Notes: a model not told the origin generated them from the sequence alone. Counted from the stretch's first letter, positions 1 to 23,690 are shown. The stretch is 62,000 nt of DNA from Tubiluchus corallicola (GCA_030141605.1 JAQGDQ010002384.1:1-62000), one strand, 5' to 3'. Numbers and translations are program-made.

Positions 1-181
1 TTAGGTAGTTGTAGGTGGATCGCTTGTGCTGGGGAACGCGATTCCAGGGGTGGGGCGGTTTGAAGGTGTAGTTGTGATATATGCCGGTCTCTATTTCGCG
101 AATTACCAAATTTTTGACCAGGTATTCTTCTTTTCCGCACTGGAAGGCATCTACGGTGAGAACTATGCTCGATTCAGACAT
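1..181 (-). CDS. Virus-like ORF B, copy 1 (partial at window edge)
   Basis: Mirror copy of the ORF at 913-1425. It starts at the ATG at 181-179 and runs off the left edge after about 60 codons. It shares the overlapping ATG/TGA junction with the ORF before it. Family is unknown; see the complete copy. Confidence 0.5.
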   Translation of the reverse strand, partial: MSESSIVLTVDAFQCGKEEYLVKNLVIREIETGIYHNYTFKPPHPWNRVPQHKRSTYNYL

Positions 182-455
182 CTGTGACGATGGGGGGTCC
201 TTCTACGCCGTCGGCAACGAGTTTTCCTTCGATGACGATTTGCTTGTGATTGTTCACAAATTCCAGAGACTTGATTTTTTCGAAGGTGTATTTTTTTATG
301 ACCTTGTTGGGGGCACTCTTGCGTGCGTTGGCGCGCTTGCCGCCCCGCGTCCCCGCTTGTTGTTGTTGCTTGCGAGGAACGGTGGTTAGAGGTTGTTTGA
401 AATCCTGCAAGAGAAGAAGAACAATAGTTATAGTATTGTTGTTCGCTAACGACAA
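174..455 (-). CDS. Small basic ORF, copy 1 (virus-like element)
   Basis: The frame opens at a TTG at 455 with no ATG. A good splice acceptor (tctcttgcag, coding from 404) lies inside it. The part after 380 is shared with the other repeat arm: a basic Gln/Arg/Lys/Gly segment followed by a well-formed domain containing YTFEKIKSLEFVNN and IVIEGKLVADG. It ends VTDV and its stop overlaps the start of the next ORF by 8 nt. Function is unknown. Conservation of the frame in both arms and the overlap with the next gene support real coding. Confidence 0.4.
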   Translation of the reverse strand: MSLANNNTITIVLLLLQDFKQPLTTVPRKQQQQAGTRGGKRANARKSAPNKVIKKYTFEKIKSLEFVNNHKQIVIEGKLVADGVEGPPIVTDV

Positions 456-623
456 CTAGGCATTTTTGATGAGCCATTCTTTCAGATTTCTAGGTTTTTT
501 GGGGGCAGTGGGGGTGAGCACCATCGGCGGCGATGGAGGGGGCGTCGCGGAAATTACGAGTTTGTCTTCTTCTTTATCATCATCTTTCTCCTCTTCCTCC
601 TCCTCCTCTCGAAAGATGTCCAT
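456..623 (-). CDS. Acidic, proline-rich ORF of the virus-like element
   Basis: The ORF encodes 55 residues from an ATG at 623 to a stop at 456. It has a run of Glu, then Asp/Glu/Lys, a Pro-Ser-Pro patch, and ends RNLKEWLIKNA. The frame stays open upstream, so this may be the C-terminus of a longer protein interrupted by the inverted duplication. The next minus-strand ORF follows directly after its stop. I do not recognise the family. Low complexity makes chance openness possible. Confidence 0.35.
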   Translation of the reverse strand: MDIFREEEEEEEKDDDKEEDKLVISATPPPSPPMVLTPTAPKKPRNLKEWLIKNA

Positions 624-713
624 TCGTGTCCCTCTCTCGCGTCTGCTTTTACACGGAGGGGCGGAGGTGCCGACGTCCGTGTCTGGCAGACTTCTTTCCG
701 TCCAGTTTGTCCA

Positions 714-920
714 GTTCCTCGCAAGCAACAACAACAAGCGGGGACGCGGGGCGGCAAGCGCGCCAACGCACGCAAGAGTGCCCCCAACAAGGTCATAAAA
801 AAATACACCTTCGAAAAAATCAAGTCTCTGGAATTTGTGAACAATCACAAGCAAATCGTCATCGAAGGAAAACTCGTTGCCGACGGCGTAGAAGGACCCC
901 CCATCGTCACAGATGTCTGA
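714..920 (+). CDS. Small basic ORF, copy 2 (5' truncated)
   Basis: Second copy of the basic protein that ends VTDV, stop at 918-920. It has no in-frame ATG near the repeat boundary at 714, so its 5' end was probably lost at the inverted-repeat junction. Its stop overlaps the ATG of the next ORF by 8 nt (ATGTCTGA), a compact layout typical of DNA viruses and unlike the intron-rich host genes in this window. Function is not recognised. Confidence 0.4.
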   Translation, partial: VPRKQQQQAGTRGGKRANARKSAPNKVIKKYTFEKIKSLEFVNNHKQIVIEGKLVADGVEGPPIVTDV

Positions 921-1425
921 ATCGAGCATAGTTCTCACCGTAGATGCCTTCCAGTGCGGAAAAGAAGAATACCTGGTCAAAAATTTGGTAATTCGCGAAA
1001 TAGAGACCGGCATATATCACAACTACACCTTCAAACCGCCCCACCCCTGGAATCGTGTTCCCCAGCACAAGCGATCCACCTACAACTACCTAATCAGACA
1101 CATACACGGCATCTCGTGGGAGGAGGGAATGATCGAGTACGCAGAATTGGAAAACATTCTACGACAGACCACCAGAGGCAGGATCACCTACGTCAAGGGA
1201 GCAGAGATGTACGATTTCGTCAAAAAACATCTCCCCAAAAATCGCGTGGTCATACGCGTAGAGGATCTGGAAAGCGACCACCCGCCGCCCGCCATACGTT
1301 GGCAGAGCAACGGACGAGGCAGAGCGGTTCGGGCGTCCGAAACGATTGCCAACTATGTTCTAACGTGTCAGTCCAAACGGTCAACATCGTCGCCACGGCT
1401 TCGTTCTCGCAGCGCTTCGATCTGA
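913..1425 (+). CDS. Virus-like ORF B, unknown conserved-looking protein (170 aa)
   Basis: A 170-residue intronless ORF from ATG 913 to stop 1423-1425. It starts SESSIVLTVDAFQCG and contains HGISWEEGMIEYAEL, then an alternating hydrophobic/charged strand ITYVKGAEMYDFVKKHLP and VVIRVEDLE. The order of strands with an early Asp and later acidic residues is reminiscent of RNase-H-fold exonuclease-like proteins of mobile elements and DNA viruses; that is an impression, not an identification. The last 20 or so residues are Ser/Arg-rich and overlap the TBP-like frame, so the natural end may be earlier or a frameshift may lie near 1290-1370. Confidence 0.5.
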   Translation: MSESSIVLTVDAFQCGKEEYLVKNLVIREIETGIYHNYTFKPPHPWNRVPQHKRSTYNYLIRHIHGISWEEGMIEYAELENILRQTTRGRITYVKGAEMYDFVKKHLPKNRVVIRVEDLESDHPPPAIRWQSNGRGRAVRASETIANYVLTCQSKRSTSSPRLRSRSASI

Positions 1426-1955
1426 ACGAACTCCGGCGGAGAACGGGCGGAAGACGCTACGAAAGAAAACCGCAAATGCTTCTGCTAAAGCGACTGGGCG
1501 GGACGCTGATGATTTTTGCCTCCGGCTCCGTGGTGGCCAACGGTTTTTCGGAGGAAAAAGTACTACGCAATGCGATCGAAGAACTCTCGAAAGGTCTCGG
1601 ACTGACGCCCGCCGACGGGATCGCAATTCGCACCATCACCGCCAGAGCCAAAATTCGCTGCAGATTGAAACTGGGTGCACTGTACGAAGAACTCGTTCGT
1701 CCTTCGACGCATTCTTTTAGAGAAGTGTTTTACGAAGTGGAACTATTTCCCAAACTAACTTGCAAATGCGAGCAAATTACTCTGAACATTTTTCACACCG
1801 GAAGCATAATAATGATGGGCGGGACAAAGGTCGAGGATTTCTCTCACGTTTTCCGCAAATTTAACGAATTCGTTTTTAACAACAATAACGTTTGTCTGTA
1901 TCACATCGACGACGACGACGACAATCCATGTACTCGCTCGTCGTCATTAGTGTAG
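1368..1955 (+). CDS. TATA-box-binding-protein-like protein (virus-like)
   Basis: The frame aligns along its length with the two-repeat TBP fold. It begins VQTVNIVATASF (TBP repeat 1 opens with a similar NIVSTV strand), followed by TLMIFASGSVVANG, matching the IFSSGKMVCTG strand. It then has a second-repeat pattern: YEVELFPKLTCK, as in YEPELFPGL, and ITLNIFHTGSIIMMGG, as in VLLIFVSGKVVLTGAK. It ends in an Asp run and stop at 1953-1955. TBP binds promoter DNA and nucleates transcription. Several large DNA viruses encode divergent TBPs, and this intronless divergent copy beside overlapping ORFs fits that. No in-frame ATG lies close upstream, so the true start is unclear: non-ATG start, frameshift from ORF B, or decay. 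The domain call is solid; the gene boundary is not. Confidence 0.75.
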   Translation, partial: SVQTVNIVATASFSQRFDLNELRRRTGGRRYERKPQMLLLKRLGGTLMIFASGSVVANGFSEEKVLRNAIEELSKGLGLTPADGIAIRTITARAKIRCRLKLGALYEELVRPSTHSFREVFYEVELFPKLTCKCEQITLNIFHTGSIIMMGGTKVEDFSHVFRKFNEFVFNNNNVCLYHIDDDDDNPCTRSSSLV

Positions 1956-2103
1956 TTTTACTGTAATTTGCATAATTTGTGTAATTTGCGAAAAAAACGT
2001 AAAATGTAGAACTATCACGTCACCATAATAATAATAATAATCTAGTTTTAGCACGTATGTATTTTGCATAAAAAAATGTAAAAAAAATTTTTTGTAATCC
2101 ATC

Positions 2104-2156
2104 AATAAAAAAGATTTGTGAAAATGCATTTATCGAACTTTGGCGTTTGAAATAAA
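2104..2156 (+). terminator. Polyadenylation signals after the TBP-like ORF
   Basis: AATAAA hexamers occur near 2104 (atcaataaaaaag) and near 2150 (gaaataaatc), 150-200 nt after the TBP-like stop codon. They suit polymerase II transcripts from the virus-like block. Confidence 0.4.
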
Positions 2157-2160
2157 TCTC

Positions 2161-2184
2161 CACACACACACACACACACACACA
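2161..2184 (+). repeat. (CA)n microsatellite
   Basis: Twelve CA units at the junction between the virus-like block and the GC-rich segment. Confidence 0.95.
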
Positions 2185-2490
2185 TCTAAACCCGCGAGAG
2201 AAGTGGTCGCGGAAAAGGGAGGGCACCCGAGAGAGAGAAGTGGTCGCGGAAAAGGGCCGGCACTGCGCGAGTGGGGGGGGGGAAGATTTCCCTCATTGCC
2301 TGCAATGGACGATTCCACGTGACGGAGGGGTGGGTTGCAGGGGGGGTGTCCCCGACCCCCGGGACGGACGTTTGCACGCGGCGGAGGGGTGGCAGGGGCT
2401 CGCCAATTAGCGCCAATTAGCACTAATTAGTCCTCGGCGGGAACTCCACTTCTCCCTTTTTCTTCGTTTGAGGCGCTTTTTACCTCGTTT

Positions 2491-2580
2491 CACACACTTT
2501 CACACGCTTTCGCGCACTTTCACACACTTTCACGCGCTTTCACACACTTTCACATGCTTTCGCGCGGTTTTGCGCGGTTT
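2491..2580 (+). repeat. 10-bp phased repeat with TTT every helical turn
   Basis: Nine consecutive 10-bp units of the type cacacacttt / cgcgcacttt, each ending in TTT. Short T-tracts phased at about 10 bp are the known arrangement for intrinsically curved DNA. Confidence 0.8.
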
Positions 2581-2612
2581 AAAATGGGGTGTCAAAAAAA
2601 GAAGCCATCCAG

Positions 2613-2654
2613 GGGTCAATGAACTTTGGTCACGTGACCTAGAGTTCAAGGTCA
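2613..2654 (+). promoter_or_regulatory. Cluster of nuclear-receptor-type half-sites with an E-box
   Basis: GGGTCAATGAACT (2613-2625) fits the IR1 ecdysone-receptor-type consensus RGKTCANTGAMCY. TGAACTTTGGTCA (2620-2632) has DR1/HNF4-like spacing. GGTCACGTGACC (2628-2639) is a perfect 12-bp palindrome containing the E-box CACGTG. TCAAGGTCA (2646-2654) equals the FTZ-F1/ERR extended half-site. Function is inferred from motifs only. Confidence 0.4.
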
Positions 2655-3371
2655 TTCGATCCAAATGAAGCCATGCGGGAGGGAAAAACTGCAAAATTTT
2701 TACCTCGTTTCACACGCCTTTTCTTCGTTTTTCTTTGTTTTTCGCGCTTTTTCGTCGATTTCGGTCACGTGCGCACTTTCACACGGGTTTTCACACTTTT
2801 TTAGGGGTTTTCGCGGATTTTCGCACTTTTTTAGGGGTGTTTTTCCCCACCCCCCCGGGCAGCCAAAGGGGGGGTGGGGAAATCGGCCAGAGGCAAAACA
2901 TCTATACTACTGAGGCCGAAATACCTGGGAAAGTTAAAGTTGTCCAAAAGTCCTGTAAGACCTTCACGACCTGGTAGAACCAGTACTTGACAATAATTAT
3001 TGAAATTATCTCTTTTACTGCATTTGTCACAGACTGGCAATGTTTAAAGCATGTGACGCAAATTGTGGCCTTCAACTATAGGTGACAGTAGGAAATTGTA
3101 ATAAAACCCATCGACCTGTTTTTGTGACTTGATTATAGCTTTTTAATATAAGGCTTAGTTCTAAAAATCCTAACGTTGATTGGGATAATATGTACAAAAC
3201 ATCCAGGTTACAGAATTCTTGAGATTCGAACACCAAACTATCACTGTCCGTTTGTTTTGGATTTTTTTTTGTAAAAAATAAACCAAAACAGGTACACCAG
3301 GGGAAAGTAATTTTTGTTATTATAATGGTTATTCTCGCGGTGATTTCCAAATAGTTGTTTTCTTTTTATAG

Positions 3372-17474
<14,103 letters not shown>

Positions 17475-17517
17475 ACAGATTAATTTTTGATGTAAACTGT
17501 CTGTGATGAGATATGTA

Positions 17518-17523
17518 AATAAA
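17518..17523 (+). terminator. Polyadenylation signal AATAAA of the RhoGEF gene
   Basis: AATAAA lies 44 nt after the TAA stop at 17472-17474, followed by T-rich sequence. Confidence 0.75.
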
Positions 17524-17865
17524 TTTTATTGTTCAGTAAAACAGTAGCTTTTAATTGGCTTTTTTCCTTTTTAACTTATTGTTCAAACTAGCGATATTAT
17601 AATCAATATTGCACATGCAAAAGCATTAAAAGAACCTTTCTAAGATGATTAGCACTATTGGCACTAATTGGGAACTCTTCGCTCTCCGTTTACTAAATGT
17701 AGTGTTCGGCTAACTTCGTTTATTTTTAGATACAAATTGTCTCAAACAAGGCCATTAGCTACTCAGGGAAAGAGTTACAATAGGAGTGGAAATATGAGTA
17801 CATTTCCAGAACAAAAGTATTCTTGTAAGTTGAAAGGGAAACAATTTTATAGCAGGAGGTTTCAC

Positions 17866-18267
17866 TGATAACTTGTGCATACACAGTCCATTTGAAGAGT
17901 TCCACTATTACCTGGTATAGACTGGAAAGCGAAGTTGACAAAGCACGCAGAAAAATATTATCATTGGTAGAGCATTCCAAGCTAACGGATATTCTTGAAA
18001 ACTTTAGATTTCCTTGGAAATCAAATCTCACAGTTTTCCGTCATCTGCAGAAGCTGTATTCCTCATATCTGTATAACCTCAAAGGCCTGTCTCCAAGAGG
18101 TGGATCTCGTGGGACTCATCGATACTTATAGCCCCTTTTTGCCCTTCATTCCAATGCAGAAATCGAAGTTTTAACAATGAGGAGATCATCCTTGTCAATG
18201 GCGGTTCCGATCTTTTAGAACTGGCGACCATTTCAAATACACTTGTGGGAAAATCACCAGTGTTATG

Positions 18268-18318
<51 letters not shown>

Positions 18319-18890
18319 ATGCGTGTGTCCAAAATCTTTCAACCAAGAGCTGTGTGTGTGCGTGCGTACGTGCGTGCGTGTGTATGTCCAAAATCTTTCA
18401 ACCAAGAGCCGTTGAATTTAACAAAATTCACTAACTGGAATAGTCAATAGAGTGATATAATTCACAAGTACTGCTGAGATGAACTAATAGATCATGCGAC
18501 TACAATACTGCAAAACTATCCGCTTGTTACAGAATAATTTTTTCGAAAGCTCACAATGACTTGGTCAAACCTAACATTAAAATTTCGTCTTCTGTCTGGA
18601 TCCTCAGGACTTTTTCTTCTGTCTTTTTGAATTGTCTTTCACAAAGCCAGTTCAGTCAAATTCTGTAGATGTTTCATGAAATCGCGCGTTTGTGTTTGAA
18701 GCAACCCTTCCCTATTCAGAATATGCTGGCCGACAGTATGGCTTCAAACAGTTCCATAAGATCAGAGAGTTATTCAACGTGTTGGGTTTTGCAAGGTTAC
18801 ACGTGTATGATACAGATTTCTTGTGACGTATCAGCACGACGAATAGGCCACCAATACCAGGTAAGAATTAAACATTTTGTAAATTAATTT
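17866..18890 (+). pseudogene. Unrecognised exon-like ORFs downstream of the RhoGEF
   Basis: Two protein-like stretches lie in sequence. 17892-18131 reads TWYRLESEVDKARRKILSL and LTVFRHLQKLYSSYLYNL after an acceptor-like gcatacacag. 18720-18840 reads YAGRQYGFKQFHKIRELF and LGFARLHVYDTDF, preceded by ccctattcag, stopped by an in-frame TGA, with a possible donor gtaaga at 18861. The composition looks like real protein, but no family is recognised and the stop suggests decay. (GTGC)n microsatellites at 18270-18330 and 18353-18380 separate them, each followed by a 24-bp repeat, ccaaaatctttcaaccaaga. Confidence 0.25.
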
Positions 18891-19193
18891 CTCCCAATTT
18901 TCATTTACAGAATTTTGTAGTTTGTAAATTTTTGGAAAATTTGTTGATCGTGTTCACACTTATAAAAAAAGTTTTCATGAAATTATATATTCATTGCATT
19001 ATAGCTACTGTAGTCTCAGTGTATTTCAAGAAATTAAGATTACGTGTATTTTAGAAGTGAACTAAGTTTTACACCTAAATGTTAGTGGATTCTCACCTAG
19101 CATTAACGATAACCTACCATTTCTCTAGTTAACGTGCATTGTAGAACAACTTTAAAAAACGTTTTTTATTTGCCATCTGACAAAAACGTTTTT

Positions 19194-21542
19194 AGTGTGC
19201 ATGTCACGTTTAATTTTAGGTTATTGAGGCAAACATCACTTAGACTAGTACAGCAGTTTTTATTCGTTAATTTATAAAAGAGGTATATTTAAACTTTAGT
19301 CAATTATATTCAAAACATTAACGCAGTTACGTACTTAAGGCCTAAACTAATTGTAAGAGAGAAATTTTTAGACGATGCCACTGCATACATAAACCATAGG
19401 GAATACAGTAATATCAAATTTAATTATCGTCTTTTTATTCAGATTTTCAATTTAGAATAAACACTTGGCACTCACGACCAAGTGGTCACTAAGCTAACTG
19501 TGTTAAACCAATGACACACGGCCGCCAAAACACACAAACCCGCCGACGTCGGCCATGATAACTCTCCTTAACAGGGCTGTCTCTCCCATTAATGCAAACC
19601 AGGCAGTTGCGCAGGGCACCAAATTTTGGTTGGCGTCAAATTCTGGAAGTAATTATTTCATTTTGAAGTTTAGCTTAAGTAATAACATAGCGTATGTGTA
19701 ATAACATAGCTTAAGTAATAACATTGTGTATGTGTAATAACATAGCTTAAGTAATAAAATTGTGTATGTGTAATACCATAGCTTAAGTAATAACATTGTG
19801 TATGTGTAACATAGATTAAGTAATAGCATTGTGTATGTGTAGTAATATAGCTTAAGTAATAACATTGTGTATGTGTAATAACATAGCTTAAGTAATAACA
19901 TTGTGTATGTGTAATAATATAGCTTAAGTAATAACATTGTGTATGTGTAATAACATAGCTTAAGTAATAACATTGTGTATGTGTAATAATATAGCTTAAG
20001 TAATAACATAGCGTATGTGTAATAACATAGCTTAAGTAATAACATTGTGTATGTGTAATAATATAGCTTAAGTAATAACATAGCGTATGTGTAATAACAT
20101 AGCTTAAGTAATAACATTGTGTATGTGTAATAATATAGTTTAAGTAATAACATTGTGTATGTGTAATAATATAGCTTAAGTAATAACATTGTGTATGTGT
20201 AATAACATAGATTAAGTAATAACATTGTGTATGTGTAATAACATAGATTAAGTAATAACATTGTGTATGTGTAATAACATAGCTTAAGTAACAACATAGC
20301 GTATGTGTAATTCTTTAAGTGCGCAACACTAATCAAACGAAACGAACCATAATCTTTCTGTCGAAATGGATAATTCATCGATGCTAGGAAGTTAATTCCT
20401 ACAGCAAAACACTTTCTAGTTTAGTTTTATTTGTATTTCTAAGATTACATCATTCCACTCAGACATTTCTTGCGCGTGATTTTGCAAGCATTTTCTATTC
20501 TATGCATCGAGCAGCCTCGCTACGTAAGTGCTTATTGTAATGACCCTTACGTTAATAAACACTTCTTTCTATAGCATTTGTCTAATTATGCCAAATAAAC
20601 TTACAAGAGTCGAAGTGTTTAGGAGCGGAATTATACAGGAAATGAAAAGCAAGAAAGCTAGCGGGTGACGGGTGGCGGGTGGCGACAATGAACAGCAGAA
20701 AGATTCGCCAGTGAAGCATTTGCAACAAAACCAGAGTTATGAAGCAGATGAAGCTAGTGAAATGGATGTACACGAAGAAAGAAGTTAAAGTTTCAAGGAT
20801 TTCCTGACGAATAGCTGAGGGAAAATCTAAACAAGAAGAGCTGAAATCACAGAAATTTGATTGCTCCTGTAATAGGGTTATAAAGTCAGTTTCAAATTTA
20901 GTCAACACAATACAAGCTGTAGATAGGTAATTGACCACACTTAATTAGTTCACTATCACACATGCATAAGTCTAACACACAGGTACCATTATACTTTATT
21001 ATAATATCATACAAGAAAAATTCAAATTTGCTGATGCTGTGTGAACCGGGGTGGAAGGGGTTGACCGTTGTTCAAATTCCGTCAACACAGCACAAACTGT
21101 AGATCTATCACACATGCATAAGCCTAACGCACAGGTAGCATTATACTTTACTATAATATTATACAAGAAAAATTCAATTTTGCGGGTGCTGTGTGGACCG
21201 TGGAAGGGGTTGACCGTTGAAGAGGGGGCGCTAAAACTAATTTTCCCTAAGGCCTACTAAGGAAAATTGTGTTAGCCATGACCCCTTAGATCTGAATAAA
21301 AAGACGATACTTCAATTTGATATTACTGTACACCACATGGTTTATGTATGTATTTTAAATTTCTCTCATGCAATTAGCTTAGGTCTTAAGTACGTAATTG
21401 CGTTAATGTTTCGAACAGACATCAAAAATAATTCACTAAGAGTTTAAATATACCTGTTTTATAAATTAATAAATAAATACTGCTGTACTAGTCCAAGTGA
21501 TTTTTGCCTCTGTAATTTAAAATTAAACGTGATATGCACACT
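19194..21542. mobile_element. 2.3-kb element with about 253-bp inverted repeats
   Basis: Arms 19194-19446 and 21289-21542 are imperfect reverse complements (agtgtgcat... at the outside, gtctttttattcagat at the inside, with long shared blocks such as actagtacagcag and gtacttaag). The interior contains a 36-bp tandem array (19675-20310), a 155-bp direct duplication (20950-21050 and 21104-21210) and fragments of unclear ORFs. No transposase was recognised and no target duplication was found. It looks like a non-autonomous foldback or long-TIR element. Confidence 0.65.
19675..20310 (+). repeat. 36-bp tandem repeat, about 17 copies
   Basis: The unit alternates aataacattgtgtatgtgt and aataacatagcttaagt with single-base variants. 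Because 36 is a multiple of three, the minus strand stays open (19653-20378) as a 12-residue YTYTMLLLKLCY repeat, which I regard as an artefact. Confidence 0.95.
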
Positions 21543-22495
21543 CAGACTACCTAGAGCCCACCCTGCTCGTTAAATTATAGAAGCCATTGAAAAGATTCAC
21601 ACTTGTGAAACTACTAGCTGTTCGCGTCTGTAGTGTAATGTAACTACAAAAACTTATAAATTAAGTATCTTAGCGCATTATATCGTTGTATGTAAAAATG
21701 TCCTACCGAAGAGAGACACTGCCAGTTCAAGCATTTTTCGTTCTTTGATTTGATACAGTGAGTTATCATTGATAGACGGTGCTATACTTAATTTCTCTAA
21801 GGAAAAAGCCAGAAAGGCACTTAGTATATATGCTAAACAGTCCGTTCATCGCTTATGTTTTCCTTTATTGCTATTTTGATGATTGCTGTTCATTGCTAGT
21901 TTTGCTGCTAGCTAAAATACTCGTGTTTATCTAACTGTCTTTCATGTTTGGCATCAAAATTTCATCAATTGTTGGTTTTTTCCATCCTTAAAGGAAGACA
22001 GGGTGATTTTTTTATATACCAGCCCATTTCAAGTCCGATAAAAGGGATACATTTTAACACAATTAATACCGCAAAAGTAGTTCTCATAATTAAATAATAG
22101 ATTAAAAATTTAATTAACGGCGGGCTAGCCCACCTATTGATGACATCACCAATTAACATAATTTTCAAAGGCAAAAATACTCCACTAGCTTGTTTGAACT
22201 GTTTGAAAAGTACAGTGGTATTCAGTGTGTTGTATCAAAGCAAGGCAAGTTTTAATATAAAAATTCAAATTTCAGAATAAGTGCTGTGCTCACGCATGAG
22301 CTGTCGAATGTTTGTAGTTCGTCGCAAACTAACGCATCTGAACAGAGAGGCACAGCACCTGTTTTTTGTGCATTGCGTTTCTGAAATGCAGGCGCTAGTG
22401 CCCGTCTAGCTAACGAATGGCGAAATGCATGTAACAGCGAAGAACTAGTGGCGCGAACGTGAAATTGTATTTCTGGGGTATTAATTATTTCACGT
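21543..22495. other. Intergenic, nothing recognised
   Basis: AT-rich DNA between the long-TIR element and the chitinase-like gene. A donor-like cac|gtaagt at about 22493 could end a 5'UTR exon of that gene, but this is weak. Confidence 0.35.
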
Positions 22496-23690
22496 AAGTC
22501 ATTTTTGAAAAAAAGAGTATGTTTCCTTTCAATATTTTAAAGAGTAGATTGTTTTGACCTACAGTTTAAGATTAGGCCTGGTTTTACTTTAATAATAATA
22601 ATCTTGATTCTAGTTACTCAATTAAGTCATTAATTTTCCACAGAAATTTCAGGATCAAAATTGATGTTAATTGTTAGATTCACTCCAGTGTAAGAGGTCT
22701 AACAGTGGAAATGCTGAAATTAGTTTACCAAACAAAAAGAATGAACTTTGGGCTGCTTTAATCATTGGAAATAGGGAAATAGGGAGACAAAATCCAGGCT
22801 GTATCCCATCTATTTTCAAATTTCCTGTCTCTGGGCTTTAGTATCAAAATTTAATTTACTGTATCTTTGTTCCATCATTCATGTTCTGTCATTGTTTTAA
22901 TTTTGTCGGAAAAATTTATTTGACCCAACATCTTGGTCTGTGGATAGTTTTTTCCTAGAAACGGAGAAGGGTTTTTATGGGATATGAAAAAGGGTGGTTA
23001 TATTTTCACTGTTTGTGACGTTTTTCTGCCTAGACCCGAAGTCTCATTTTCATTTTCTTTTCGGGACTGTGCAGTGATTGTAAAATGCTTAGCAAGAAAA
23101 ACATTTTTACGTTTTAATTTGGTTTTCCCACAAAAATAAATCTGTGTATACGAGTTACGTGCCTATTCCGACAGAACTATAACTACAATGTATTACCGGT
23201 TTATTTCCTAAACGCTATTTCGCCAACTTAAACATCGAAATTTTAAGTTTCGAAGTTTTACAAACGACGAGTAAAATCATCAGCAATACAAGTGCACTAA
23301 TTCTCAGATTATTTTCCCACTAAACTGTGAATTTTACTCTTGTTGTTGGAGTGTGTCCCATTCTTTTGTGCTTGCTAAACTATTTTGGGATAAATTGCGC
23401 TAAGCATTCTTTCATGTAAGTCATTTTTGAAAAAAAATAGTATGTGTCCTTTTAATATTTTAAAGAGTAGATTGTTTTGACCTACAGTTTAAGATTGGGT
23501 CCGGTTTTACTTTATATAGTATGTTTCCTTTCAATATTTTAAAGAGTAGATTGTTTTGACCTACAGTTTAAGATTGGGTCCGGTTTTACTTTATATAGTA
23601 TGTTTCCTTTCAATATTTTAACGAGTAGATTGTTTTGACCTACAGTTTAAGATTGGGTCCGGTTTTTACTTTATATTATACTTTATATAT
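22496..23690 (+). repeat. 79-bp repeat: one copy at 22496, three in tandem at 23410-23690
   Basis: The unit runs agtatgtttcctttcaat ... gattgttttgacctac ... gggtccggttttactttat. The first copy, about 22496-22595, is 900 bp from the tandem cluster. The 22600-23400 stretch between holds nothing else I recognise. It lies upstream of the signal-peptide exon at 23806. Confidence 0.8.

Larger units (their letters stand above)
1..1093. repeat. Near-perfect inverted repeat, arms 1-380 and 714-1093
   Basis: Positions 1-380 are the reverse complement of 714-1093 (paired coordinates sum to 1094). I found one mismatch by eye, near 40. The left arm reaches the window edge and may continue. The 333-bp spacer (381-713) is unique and holds an acidic ORF on the minus strand. 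Each arm carries the end of one ORF and the start of the next. The near identity means a recent duplication, a hairpin end of an element, or an assembly artefact. Confidence 0.9.
2185..3371. other. GC-rich low-complexity intergenic block
   Basis: G/C runs (near 2270, 2340, 2850), a duplicated gagagaagtggtcgcgg segment, and three CACGTG motifs (near 2316, 2632, 2764) occur here. The direct repeat TTTTTACCTCGTTTCACAC occurs at about 2479 and 2699. Composition differs sharply from the AT-rich host DNA on the right, so the segment may still belong to the virus-like element. No convincing coding frame or tRNA was seen. From about 2900 to 3371 the sequence is ordinary AT-rich DNA. Confidence 0.6.

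Noticed and set aside
954-1367. In-frame upstream extension of the TBP-like ORF from ATG 954
   Set aside because: It would read ORF B out of frame and gives a basic, low-complexity peptide; only the part from about 1368 resembles TBP.
19653-20378. 241-codon minus-strand ORF of YTYTMLLLKLCY repeats
   Set aside because: A 36-bp satellite translated; no signal, no flanking gene structure, and it lies within an inverted-repeat element.
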